This document shows, in pieces, positions 49,338 through 57,437 of a stretch of 64,000 nucleotides of DNA. The notes below the pieces were generated by a model. The model saw nothing but the letters and a program-made list of their open reading frames with translations. It searched no databases and was not told the origin of the DNA. Every line of letters starts with the position of its first letter. The stretch's first letter is position 1. The translations under genes were made by a program, and so were the position numbers. Location: positions 62,001 to 126,000 of the forward strand of contig JAIEUA010000003.1 in the NCBI GenBank assembly GCA_019744815.1, in the 5' to 3' direction. The stretch comes from Phycisphaerales bacterium. GTDB lineage: Bacteria; Planctomycetota; Phycisphaerae; Phycisphaerales; UBA1924.

Positions 49338-50339
49338 ATGCGAGCGGCGATTATCGGGGCGGCTTTGGGACTGATCGGCTTCGCAGGATCGGGCGTCGCG
49401 GCGTGGCACTCCGACGAGCCGGCGTTGCTCGCGGGGCCGAAGGTTGCCGCGACGGATCGGCGCCTTTCGCTGGTTCACATCGGTGCCGACGGCATGCTCG
49501 CGGCGCTCGACGATCGTGAAGAGATCGCCGCGGTCGACCTGTTGGAGCTCACGCCCGCGGAGCGTGATCCGATCGACCGCCTCTTGCGGCTGCGGATCGG
49601 GGAGGTGATGTCCGGCGGTTTGGCGAAGATCCCGATCCTGCTCGAGCTGCAGGAAGCAATCGCGAGCGGCGAGGATGACAAGGTAGACGACGTTCTGCAA
49701 CGCTTCGGCGTGACGCGGCCGACGTGGGCGAATCCCACGCCCCTGGACGAGATCATCGAGGCAGCGCTGCCGGGGCGGGCGCGGCGTGCGTATCGCGCGA
49801 TCGTGGATGAATACCGAGCGGCCTGGCTGGAGCAGCAGCGGCGGACAGAGCCGGGCCGGGGGCGGGGCCTTCCAGGCCCCGCGCGTGCGTCGTCCTCCAT
49901 GACGTCGAGCACGGACACGGACGCTCCGTCCGACGAGGCGCTGCTCGCGAAGCTGGAGCGCGAGAAGAAGCTCGCGGACATTCGCCGGCCGACAGACGCG
50001 GCGTTGGCGCAGGCTCGCGAGCGCTTCAAAAAGATCAGCCGCAGGCTGGATCTGTCGCCGGACCAGGAAGGCCGGATCCAGACACTGATTCAGGAGTACG
50101 CGACCGGGACAAACTTCAAGCCCAAGCCCCGGGACGGGTTGAAGCTGCTGGGCGACCTCTTTGGCGTGCTGACCTGGAAGCAGCGGGCGGAGATGGCGCG
50201 GTACCTGCGCGAGGAGAACACCAAGCCGCGGTGGAGACCGTTGCGGGATTCGCCACAGGGCACGCTGATGGCGGCGGGGTTGCCGGTGATGCTGGTGGTG
50301 GGGCGGCGGAAGCGGAAGCGAAACGAGCCCCGAGCGTGA
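49338..50339 (+). CDS. Secreted or anchored protein of unknown function
   Basis: This 333-residue protein has an N-terminal signal or anchor (RAAIIGAALGLIGFAGSGVA) and a helical body with charged segments (ARERFKKISRRLDLSPDQEG). A C-terminal hydrophobic stretch (GTLMAAGLPVMLVVG) is followed by basic residues. No family recognised. Start ATG 49338 is set by AGGGAGG 6 nt upstream. A family B palindrome arm (49858-49880) is read in frame, giving LPGPARASSS. The last residues NEPRA and the stop come from a family A repeat, exactly as in aroDE. Confidence 0.65.
   Translation: MRAAIIGAALGLIGFAGSGVAAWHSDEPALLAGPKVAATDRRLSLVHIGADGMLAALDDREEIAAVDLLELTPAERDPIDRLLRLRIGEVMSGGLAKIPILLELQEAIASGEDDKVDDVLQRFGVTRPTWANPTPLDEIIEAALPGRARRAYRAIVDEYRAAWLEQQRRTEPGRGRGLPGPARASSSMTSSTDTDAPSDEALLAKLEREKKLADIRRPTDAALAQARERFKKISRRLDLSPDQEGRIQTLIQEYATGTNFKPKPRDGLKLLGDLFGVLTWKQRAEMARYLREENTKPRWRPLRDSPQGTLMAAGLPVMLVVGRRKRKRNEPRA
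49858..49880. repeat. Family B repeat arm inside a coding sequence
   Basis: GGGGGCGGGGCCTTCCAGGC continues CCC and matches the right arm of the aroDE insertion (18155-18176). It is read in frame. Confidence 0.8.
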
Positions 50340-50410
50340 GCGAGGGGGTGTTCGGCGCGCTTGCAGAAATCAAGATCGCGGAGACCCGCTCGCTGACGCT
50401 CGGGGCTCGT
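50322..50410. repeat. Family A inverted-repeat pair at a gene end
   Basis: Arm 1 (from 50322) contains ACGAGCCCCGAGCGTGAGCG, in which TGA is the stop of the upstream gene. Arm 2 (50384-50410) ends TGACGCTCGGGGCTCGT. The arms are complementary with few mismatches and are separated by about 40 nt. Confidence 0.82.
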
Positions 50411-50448
50411 CAAGGCCGCGAAGGAAGTGAGCTTGGTAGAGTTTCGGC

Positions 50449-51042
50449 GTGCCAGAACATGATCCTCCCATCACGCCTCGCAAGCTTGGGAACCACACGT
50501 CCGAGCAGATTTTGTGGCGCATGGAGGACACGAACGATGGCTGTGTGGCGCTGCGGGCGGTGCCGTGGTGGCATGTCCGGACGTATGTGACGTTTCCGGT
50601 CATCGCTTCGGTGATTCTGGCGGCGTCTTTCGTGGGGGCTTGGTGGTCGGGGATCACGACGGAGCCGGTGCCGGGGTGGTTGGTTGCCGGCGCGGTGGTG
50701 CTGGGTGCCTATTGGCCGATCGAACGCGCGTCTGTGCAGAATAGAGCACGGTTGCTGTTCCCGATCGTGCTGAGGCCTTCGACGCGGGAGGTTGGGATCG
50801 AGGGCGAGCGTTTCTCGATGGACGCCTTCGAGGCCATCGAGCATGTCGTGGTGCTGCGCCATCCGAAGTGGGAAGGCGGGCCGTTCCGGTATCACGAGAT
50901 TCATGCGATCGTCGGATCGGAAGCAGGCCGCCGCCGGATCGTGCTCGTCGAGGAAGGCCTCAACGGCGCGGCGATCGCGGCGGAGTTGGCACAGTTAATC
51001 GGGTGCGAGTTGCGAAAGGTTGAGGTAGCGGAGCCGGAGTAG
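50449..51042 (+). CDS. Membrane protein of unknown function (paralogue 1)
   Basis: This 197-residue protein begins with a conserved soluble segment (LWRMEDTNDGCVALRAVPWW). It then has two hydrophobic helices (FPVIASVILAASFVGAWW, GWLVAGAVVLGAYW) and a C-terminal soluble domain (FRYHEIHAIVGSEAGRRRIV). The same order and several motifs recur in the gene at 51136, so the two are tandem paralogues. GTG start at 50449, close to the family A repeat that ends at 50410. The topology suggests a bacterial-PH-like or membrane-bound regulatory domain, but I recognise no family. Confidence 0.62.
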   Translation: MPEHDPPITPRKLGNHTSEQILWRMEDTNDGCVALRAVPWWHVRTYVTFPVIASVILAASFVGAWWSGITTEPVPGWLVAGAVVLGAYWPIERASVQNRARLLFPIVLRPSTREVGIEGERFSMDAFEAIEHVVVLRHPKWEGGPFRYHEIHAIVGSEAGRRRIVLVEEGLNGAAIAAELAQLIGCELRKVEVAEPE

Positions 51043-51060
51043 AAGGAGGGGACGTCGCTG

Positions 51061-51087
51061 ACCCGCTCGCCGACACTCGGGGCTCGT
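51061..51087 (+). repeat. Family A repeat between the two paralogues
   Basis: The copy contains ACCCGCTCGCCGAC and CTCGGGGCTCGT in the same orientation as the arm at 50384-50410, so the first paralogue is flanked by direct repeats. Confidence 0.75.
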
Positions 51088-51135
51088 TTCCGAGATATCG
51101 AGGATGCACGAAGACCGTGGTATCCTCCGTTCCGC

Positions 51136-51759
51136 ATGTCTCCCGAGTATGTTCCACCCCCGCCAAACTTCGGCCTTGTTGACTTGGCTCTGTGGCGGCT
51201 TGCTGAGTACTCGGACGGGAGCGTCGAACTCGTTGGTGCTGAGTGGTGGCGGCCCACGGTGATCATGGGGCCGTTGGCAGTATTGGCGGGATCAGGCACC
51301 ATGTTCGTGGTCGCGCCGTACATGATTGAAGTTGCGAGCGGCGGTTCTCCTCCGAGGATCGTCATCGGATTGGTCGCGCTCGCGGGTCCATTGACCGCCT
51401 TCCTCCTGCTCTACGTGCAATGGCGGGCACGCGGCGCGGGGACGATTCTGCGAGCGGATGCTCAAGCACGATCCGTTCGCATCGGTTCGCTGTCCATCGC
51501 GTGCGACGACTTACTCAACGTTGTTTGGGCCAGTGTGACGTACCACGATGGCGTTCGTGACGGACCGACTTGGCGCCACGAGATTCACCTTGTGACCCGG
51601 ACGCAGCCGTCGCGGGTGATCGTTCTGCGCGGCACGAACCACTTGAAGCGAACCGCAACCCGACTGGCTACCGCGCTCGGAGTTCGGCGGATTGATGAGC
51701 GGTACACAATGCGACTTCAAGAGGGGCGATGGACCGTGACCGAACGGCGTTCGGGCTGA
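51136..51759 (+). CDS. Membrane protein of unknown function (paralogue 2)
   Basis: This 207-residue protein has the same architecture as the preceding gene: ALWRLAEYSDGSVELVGAEW, two hydrophobic helices (VIMGPLAVLAGSGTMFVVAP, IVIGLVALAGPLTAFLLLYV) and a soluble end with WRHEIHLVTRTQPSRVIVLR. The pairs LWR-x3-(T/Y)-x-DG and HEIH are shared with paralogue 1. It is less GC-rich than its neighbours. ATG 51136. No function can be assigned. Confidence 0.62.
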   Translation: MSPEYVPPPPNFGLVDLALWRLAEYSDGSVELVGAEWWRPTVIMGPLAVLAGSGTMFVVAPYMIEVASGGSPPRIVIGLVALAGPLTAFLLLYVQWRARGAGTILRADAQARSVRIGSLSIACDDLLNVVWASVTYHDGVRDGPTWRHEIHLVTRTQPSRVIVLRGTNHLKRTATRLATALGVRRIDERYTMRLQEGRWTVTERRSG

Positions 51760-51848
51760 CGTTGTAGCTTGGTTCTCGCAGAGATCCCGGGCGGACGGAC
51801 GGGAACCTCACGACGATGTTCTGCGTCCGGCTTCTCCTACTATTCCCC

Positions 51849-53543
51849 GTGCCCATTCCACGCATTGCCATTGTCGGACGCCCCAACGCGGGTAAGTCCT
51901 CGCTCATGAACATGATCGCCCGGTCCAAGGTGTCGATCGTTGATCCCACGCCCGGGGTGACCCGCGACCGCGTGGCGGCCATTGTCGACCTGACCGGGCC
52001 GCGGGGTGTGCACGACCCCAAGAAGACGGTCGAGATCATGGACACCGGCGGCTTCGGCGTCTACGCCGCCGAGGGCGAGCGTTTCGACGAGATCGGGGCC
52101 GATCTGGCAACCTTGACGCACGACATCGAGTCGCAGATCGCGGCGGCGGTGGAGGGAGCGGACCTGATCCTGTTCGCGGTGGACGCGCAGGCCGGGGTGA
52201 CGCCGCACGATCTGCAGATCGCCAAGCTGCTGCGCGAGGGCAAGCTGGGAGCCGGCCGCGAGGCGAGCAAGAAGAGAGACGACGAGACGAAGAAGCGCCG
52301 AGACGACGAGAAGTCGGGCAAGCGGGTGCGGCCTCCGATCCACATCGTCGCGACGAAGGTGGACGGACCCAAGTGGGAGGCGCACGCGCACGAGCTCTCG
52401 GGGCTGGGCTTCGGGCAGCCCTTGATGACCTCGTCGATGAACAACTACATGCGGCGGGAGTTCATGGAGTCGCTGTACGAGCTGACGCCGGACACCGCGA
52501 TCGGGAGCGAGCCGGAGATCCGGGCGGACCTGATGCTGGCGATTGTGGGCAAGCGCAACGCGGGTAAGAGCACGCTGGTGAACACGCTGGCGGGCGAGCC
52601 GCGGGTCATAGTGTCGGAGATCGCGGGCACGACGCGTGACGCGATCGACGTCCGCTTCGAGTTCGACGGCAAGACGATGATCGCGATCGACACCGCGGGT
52701 GTGCGTCGCAAGAAGTCGTTCCAGAGCATGATCGAGCACTGGGCGTTTGACCGAGCGGTGAAGGCCATCGAGCGAGCGGACGTGATCCTGCTGCTGATCG
52801 ATGCGACCGAGAAGATCAGCCAGGTCGACGAGCAGATCGCGGCGGTGGCGGCCAAGAGCTGGAAGCCGACGATCATCGTCGTGAACAAGTGGGATCTGGC
52901 CGAGGGTCAGATCGGGCGCGACGACAAGCCGGTGACGGTCGGCAAGTACGAGGACTACCTGCGCAAGGAGCTCAAGGCGCTGGCGTTCGCGCCGATCGCG
53001 TTCATGAGCGGCGCCGACGGCACGAATGTGCGCGAGACGATCGAGCTCGCGTTCGAGATGAAGCAGCAGTCGGGCGAGCGGGTGACGACGGGCAAGCTCA
53101 ACCGCCTGATCCGCGAGATCGTGACGCGGCAGGGCCCGACGGACACGATGGGCACGCAGGCCAAGGTCTTCTTCGTGGCCCAGACGGGCACGAACCCGCC
53201 GACGATCACGATGGTGGTCAATCACCCGGAGCTGTTCAGGCCGAACTATCAGCGGTTCCTGATCAACCGCTTGCGCGAGGAAACGCCGTTCGTCGAGGTG
53301 CCGCTGCGGCTCGTGGTGCGGGCAAGGCGTCAGCGCGAGGACGACGACAAGCTCATCGACACGGGCAAGTTCAACACGAAGCTCCGCATGGGCCGAGGCG
53401 GGACGCGCTCGAAGCACGAGACGCAGGACGCCGTGTGGGTCGCCGCGGAAGGCGAGTTCGACGAGACGATTCTCGCGGACGATCAGTCGGCGCCGGTGGC
53501 GTTTGACGACGAGACGACGGCGGAAGAGTTCTTTGAGGATTGA
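51849..53543 (+). CDS. der: Ribosome-assembly GTPase Der (EngA)
   Basis: This 564-residue tandem GTPase acts in 50S subunit maturation. The first G domain has GRPNAGKSS, DTGG and TKVD. The second has GKRNAGKST, DTAG and NKWD, followed by the C-terminal KH-like domain. The first domain contains a charged insertion (KKRDDETKKRRDDEKSGKR) just before its TKVD strand. An acidic C-terminal tail of about 40 residues is also extra. I use GTG 51849 (MPIPRIAIVGRPNAGKSS); ATG 51816 would add 11 hydrophobic residues. Confidence 0.93.
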   Translation: MPIPRIAIVGRPNAGKSSLMNMIARSKVSIVDPTPGVTRDRVAAIVDLTGPRGVHDPKKTVEIMDTGGFGVYAAEGERFDEIGADLATLTHDIESQIAAAVEGADLILFAVDAQAGVTPHDLQIAKLLREGKLGAGREASKKRDDETKKRRDDEKSGKRVRPPIHIVATKVDGPKWEAHAHELSGLGFGQPLMTSSMNNYMRREFMESLYELTPDTAIGSEPEIRADLMLAIVGKRNAGKSTLVNTLAGEPRVIVSEIAGTTRDAIDVRFEFDGKTMIAIDTAGVRRKKSFQSMIEHWAFDRAVKAIERADVILLLIDATEKISQVDEQIAAVAAKSWKPTIIVVNKWDLAEGQIGRDDKPVTVGKYEDYLRKELKALAFAPIAFMSGADGTNVRETIELAFEMKQQSGERVTTGKLNRLIREIVTRQGPTDTMGTQAKVFFVAQTGTNPPTITMVVNHPELFRPNYQRFLINRLREETPFVEVPLRLVVRARRQREDDDKLIDTGKFNTKLRMGRGGTRSKHETQDAVWVAAEGEFDETILADDQSAPVAFDDETTAEEFFED

Positions 53544-53601
53544 GTCTGGCCGCGATTGGACGCCGGAGACCCCTCCCCGACCTCGCAGAGCCTCGGTCAC
53601 C

Positions 53602-53627
53602 CCTCCCCGCTGCGCGGAGAGGGGAGG
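53602..53627. terminator. Possible bidirectional hairpin between der and the subtilase gene
   Basis: CCTCCCC (53602-53608) and GGGGAGG (53621-53627) form a 7-bp stem around a 12-nt loop between two convergent genes. There is no T-run, so it may instead be a dispersed palindrome. Confidence 0.4.
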
Positions 53628-53654
53628 CGCTAGAGCAGGGTGTGGAGTCGTGCA

Positions 53655-55868
53655 TCATGGACACAGCAGCGTGTCGTACGCCGGCGCGAAAGTCGAGAAG
53701 TCTGCGTCGTCTGTGACGCCGTCGTTGTTGAAGTCGCCGAGCGGGTCGAGCAGGTTGTCGTACGCGACGGCGAACAGCTGGAAATCCAGGTCGTCGACGA
53801 CGCCGTCGACGTTGAGATCACAGATGCACGTCGCTTCCGCCACGTTGCCGGTGATCACCAATCCGTACCCCTGCTGACCCACGTTCACTGCGGCGGCGTT
53901 GATGCGTGCGAACCAGACGCCGGGGGCGGGCGACTGGATCATGATTTGCTCGACGGTATTGATGGCATCCGCGCTGCCGCCGGCGGCGCTCCAGCCGTTG
54001 GAGAAGACGTTACCGAGCAGCGTCGAGCCGCCCGGGGCGATGGTCGAGAGATCGAGGTTGTTCACGACCGGGTTCGCGCTGCTGACGGCGCCTGGGGCGT
54101 CGTGGAAGGCCATGGTGATGCGGAGGTCTTCGCTGCCCGGCTTGACCACGAAGCGGAAGGTGCGGGACTGTCCGGTCGTCAGTGCCCCGACGCTTGCGTT
54201 GAGCGCGTCGCGGACGAGCAGCGTTCGGGTGTTGCCGGGGAGATGCACAGCGCGATCCGCGAGCAGGCGACCCCAGCCGCCGCGGTTGTCGGGGTACGAC
54301 GCCTGCGTGCCCATGCGGACGGCAGAGTTGATGAGCATCGCCTTGAGCAAGGGGCCGCTGGGCGTGAACGCGTTGGCGGGCGTGGCGGTACCGGTCGGGT
54401 AGTAACCCTGCGTGAAGTACTGGCGATAGATCACGCCCATGGCGCTGACCATCGGCGTCGACATCGATGTGCCGTTCTGCGAGATCGTCGCGCAGGGGCC
54501 GGAGTTGCTGGGGGCGATGATGCCGCTGCCGGGAGCGGCCATGTCGGGCTTGCGGCGGCCGTCGGTCGTCGGGCCGAGCCCGCCGTAGAAGAGGCTCTCC
54601 TGGTTCGGTGTGTCGCCGCTGGCGACGATCGCGAGCGAGTTCTTGGCGTTCTCGGGATTGGTGAGCGGCGTGAACGATTCGTTGGTCGCCTGGAGCAGCA
54701 GGCAGTCGGAATTCAGCCACTGGAAGTTGTCGATGGCGCGGCAGGTGACGTCATAGGCGTTGGTGCCGGAGTTGCCCCAGCTGTTGTTGTGGACGAAGGC
54801 GCCGGCGGTGCGGTTGGCGGCGAAGAGATTGAAGATGACCGACTCGTTGAGCGCGAGGCCGTTGGCGAAAGCCATGCGTGCCCCGTACGCCACGCCCCGC
54901 GTGTCATCGTCGAGGCCGGCGTCGCCGATCGCGATGCCCGAGACGTGGGTCGCGTGCAGGCCCGTGGGACGCGCCGGTGACGACGCGAAGTAAGCGACGA
55001 TCTTGCGGTGGTTGGGGCCGATGGGGTCGCTCTCGGGATCGGCGAACGAGCAGTGGGTGAAGAGCGGCGAGGTGGAGGCCTCGACGATGCCCATGATCTG
55101 GCCGCTGCCGTTGAGACCGGCGGCGTAGAGCGGCGTGCTGTTGGCGACGTTGGTCTGGACGACCCATCGGGCGGTGGAGAGGCGGTCTTCGAACTCGGGG
55201 AACTCCTCGACGAAGTGCACGAGTGGCACGGCGCTGATCGCAGGCAGCGCGGCGGCGGGCGCGGTAACGGTGGCGAGGAGGTCGCCGCCGGCGTTGTCGA
55301 TGCGAAGGACCTGCACGCCGCGGATGGAGGAGAGGCGGGTGCGGGCCTGATCGGGATCGCTGCCGGGCATGAGGGAGACGATGAGGCCGAGCTTGCTGGC
55401 GCGTTCGAGGGCGAGGCGGGCGCTGTCGCGGAAGTTCCTGTTGGCGCGGCGGGCGGAGTCGCCGCCGCGGGCGAGAGCGGCCGCCCGGGCGCTGATCTCG
55501 GGCGCGAGCTTCCACTCGGGCTTGAAGTCCGCGATGGACGCGACGAAGCTCAGCTTCTCCAGGCGCTTGGCGGTGCCCGCAGGGATGGACGCGAGGAAGG
55601 CGTCGCCATCGAGGTGATCGCGGACCTGGACGCCGGCCTTACGAAGGGCGGCGTCGCGATAAGGAGTCATGGGGCCATCAAGGACGAGGATGCGCGGGGC
55701 GTCGGAGTGGCTGATAGCGCGTTCGCGGGCGAGGTTGGGAACGTCGGCGAGGCGGACTCGAGAGGCGCGGAGTTCCAGGGCGGGCTGGGCGCAGGCGAGC
55801 GCCGCGCCGGCAACGAGCGCGAGGGCCGCGGGAAGGGTGCGAGGTCGAATGGCGAGAACACAGGCCAC
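53655..55868 (-). CDS. Secreted S8 (subtilisin-like) protease with dockerin-like tail
   Basis: This 737-residue protein has a signal peptide (TLPAALALVAGAALACA), a long prodomain-like region, an S8 catalytic domain and a C-terminal repeat of Ca-binding loops (LNVDGVVDDLDF, FNNDGVTDDADF). His305 (GLHATHVSG), Asn396 (QATNESF) and Ser468 (NGTSMSTP) fit the triad and oxyanion. The catalytic Asp position reads GIVEAS, i.e. Glu263. The tail is of the dockerin/EF-hand-like kind common at planctomycete C-termini. GTG 55868 is preferred because GGAGAG lies 5 nt upstream and the signal then begins properly; ATG 55916 is the alternative. Confidence 0.85.
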   Translation of the reverse strand: MACVLAIRPRTLPAALALVAGAALACAQPALELRASRVRLADVPNLARERAISHSDAPRILVLDGPMTPYRDAALRKAGVQVRDHLDGDAFLASIPAGTAKRLEKLSFVASIADFKPEWKLAPEISARAAALARGGDSARRANRNFRDSARLALERASKLGLIVSLMPGSDPDQARTRLSSIRGVQVLRIDNAGGDLLATVTAPAAALPAISAVPLVHFVEEFPEFEDRLSTARWVVQTNVANSTPLYAAGLNGSGQIMGIVEASTSPLFTHCSFADPESDPIGPNHRKIVAYFASSPARPTGLHATHVSGIAIGDAGLDDDTRGVAYGARMAFANGLALNESVIFNLFAANRTAGAFVHNNSWGNSGTNAYDVTCRAIDNFQWLNSDCLLLQATNESFTPLTNPENAKNSLAIVASGDTPNQESLFYGGLGPTTDGRRKPDMAAPGSGIIAPSNSGPCATISQNGTSMSTPMVSAMGVIYRQYFTQGYYPTGTATPANAFTPSGPLLKAMLINSAVRMGTQASYPDNRGGWGRLLADRAVHLPGNTRTLLVRDALNASVGALTTGQSRTFRFVVKPGSEDLRITMAFHDAPGAVSSANPVVNNLDLSTIAPGGSTLLGNVFSNGWSAAGGSADAINTVEQIMIQSPAPGVWFARINAAAVNVGQQGYGLVITGNVAEATCICDLNVDGVVDDLDFQLFAVAYDNLLDPLGDFNNDGVTDDADFSTFAPAYDTLLCP

Positions 55869-56224
55869 GAGGTCTCTCCGTCCGAGGTGGGGCGTCGATG
55901 CGACATACAGCGTCATGACGCGTCATGGTGCATCGACACCGCGGGACGAGGGCTTGGGCCCGGGTCCACCGGACGATACGAACGGCGTCAAGACATGGTT
56001 TCCAAGCGGGGCAGGGATGAAGCCGGAAGTCCGAGAATTCGGAGGCGACGGCGGGAGTCGATACCCGTAGCGGGAATCACGTCCTCGCTCTCCAGGGCCG
56101 CCGCGACGGGCGGATAGCGGCACCCGGGATTGAGGATGCTCGTGGCCGGTTCTCGTGATTGGAAGCTACCCGCTTGCTCACGCTCGTGGCTCGGCAAGCC
56201 TCGGGCTCGCCCGGGCGTCGAGCG
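55869..56224. other. Intergenic region between subtilase and signalling operon
   Basis: This 356-bp gap lies upstream of the subtilase and downstream of the pseudo-receiver-GAF gene. It contains a diverged family A repeat (56168-56194) near the signalling gene end. No gene or clear terminator is visible elsewhere. Confidence 0.5.
56168..56194 (-). repeat. Family A repeat, diverged copy
   Basis: ACCCGCTTGCTCACGCTCGT followed by GGCTCGG matches the family A arm with a few substitutions. It lies 31 nt past the stop of the pseudo-receiver-GAF gene, in the same position relative to its gene as the other copies. Confidence 0.65.
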
Positions 56225-57358
56225 TTAGAGCAGCTCGTCTTCGTCGGTGGACTCGAAGAAGCCCTCTTCCGAGCTCTGCGGCGGGAGCGGGTCGCCCGGG
56301 CTGGCCCACTGTTCCTTCGGCAGGTGGCGATGGTGCACGCGGATGACGCGGGCGAACTGGCTCGCGAGGATCTTCGAGAGCGCGTCGAGCGTCTGCTTGG
56401 TGTGGGCGGGGAAGGGCGTCGAGCGGTCGCGGAAGAGCAGCACGCTGGCGAGCGTCTCGCCCTCGTGGGCGGCGGAGAAGCCGACCACGGCGCAGTCGTC
56501 GATCCACTCGCTCGCGCCGGGCAGGTTCGCCGCGAGCTCGGGCTGGGTGTCGAAGCGGACGGTGGAGCCGAGCTCTTCGAGACGCTCGGGGACGGTGTCG
56601 GCGAGGTGATCGAGCATCATCTCGGCCGAGTCCTTCGAGCGGTCGTAGTTGACGTACGCGCCGAGCGTCCACTCGCCGCTGCTGGACGGGAGGAACAGCG
56701 CGGCGTTGGTGGAGCCGAGCTTGGCGAGCAGGAACTCCAGGCTGGTACGCATCAGGCTCTCGAGCTCGAGTTCCTGGCGGATCAGGCCGGTGAACTCGCC
56801 GGCGATGGCGACGGTGTCGATCTGCTGGGCGAGCTCGGAATACGCGCTGGTCATGTCGGCGCAGAGGCGGTTGAGTTCCTTCGAGAGCGTGCGGCGCGAC
56901 TCGTTGAGGCGCTTGCAGAGCTTCTCGAGCCGCTCCTCGCGGGCGGTCGCCTTGGTCGCGGGCTGCATGGCCTTCTCGATCGACGCGTGGAGCTCGTCGC
57001 TCTCGCAGCGCTCGTCAAGCAGGTCGCAGGCTCCCAGACCCAGGGCACGCTTGGCGGCGGCCAGGTCGGGCTTGGGGGTGAGCATCACAAAGCCCGGCAA
57101 CGCGTGCTGACCGGCGTTGGCGCGGATGGCGGGGATCATGATCTCGGCGACGACCGCCGCGACGACGATGTGGTTCGTCAGCGCTTCGCAGGCGGCGGCG
57201 GCGCTCGGGGCCCCGATGCACGAGTGGCCCGCGGCGCACAGGGCGTTCATCACGGCCTCGCGGCGCGTCTTGCTGGGGTGAGCCACGAGGACGTAGCGGG
57301 CGTCGCGGGCCTTGGGCTCGCTTGGCGTCGGGTTGTCCTTGGTCTTTCGCGGTGCCAT
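56225..57358 (-). CDS. Pseudo-receiver and GAF-domain signalling protein
   Basis: This 377-residue protein has an N-terminal receiver-like domain (about 20-130), a coiled coil (about 135-175) and a GAF domain (about 180-345: RTSLEFLLAKLGSTNAALFL, CAVVGFSAAHEGETLASVLL). In the receiver the phosphoacceptor strand reads VVAEIMIP, with Glu72 where Asp is expected. The acidic pair after the first strand is also missing (VLVAHPS), so phosphorylation is unlikely. ATG 57358. It is the last gene of a minus-strand set with an HDOD protein and an HTH-receiver protein. Confidence 0.78.
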   Translation of the reverse strand: MAPRKTKDNPTPSEPKARDARYVLVAHPSKTRREAVMNALCAAGHSCIGAPSAAAACEALTNHIVVAAVVAEIMIPAIRANAGQHALPGFVMLTPKPDLAAAKRALGLGACDLLDERCESDELHASIEKAMQPATKATAREERLEKLCKRLNESRRTLSKELNRLCADMTSAYSELAQQIDTVAIAGEFTGLIRQELELESLMRTSLEFLLAKLGSTNAALFLPSSSGEWTLGAYVNYDRSKDSAEMMLDHLADTVPERLEELGSTVRFDTQPELAANLPGASEWIDDCAVVGFSAAHEGETLASVLLFRDRSTPFPAHTKQTLDALSKILASQFARVIRVHHRHLPKEQWASPGDPLPPQSSEEGFFESTDEDELL

Positions 57359-57437
57359 GTGGGAACGTCCGTTTCGGTTCTTGCGGTCGGTTCTCCGCTG
57401 GCATCGACGCTCGGCACGCGCGACTTTGGTCATCTTC

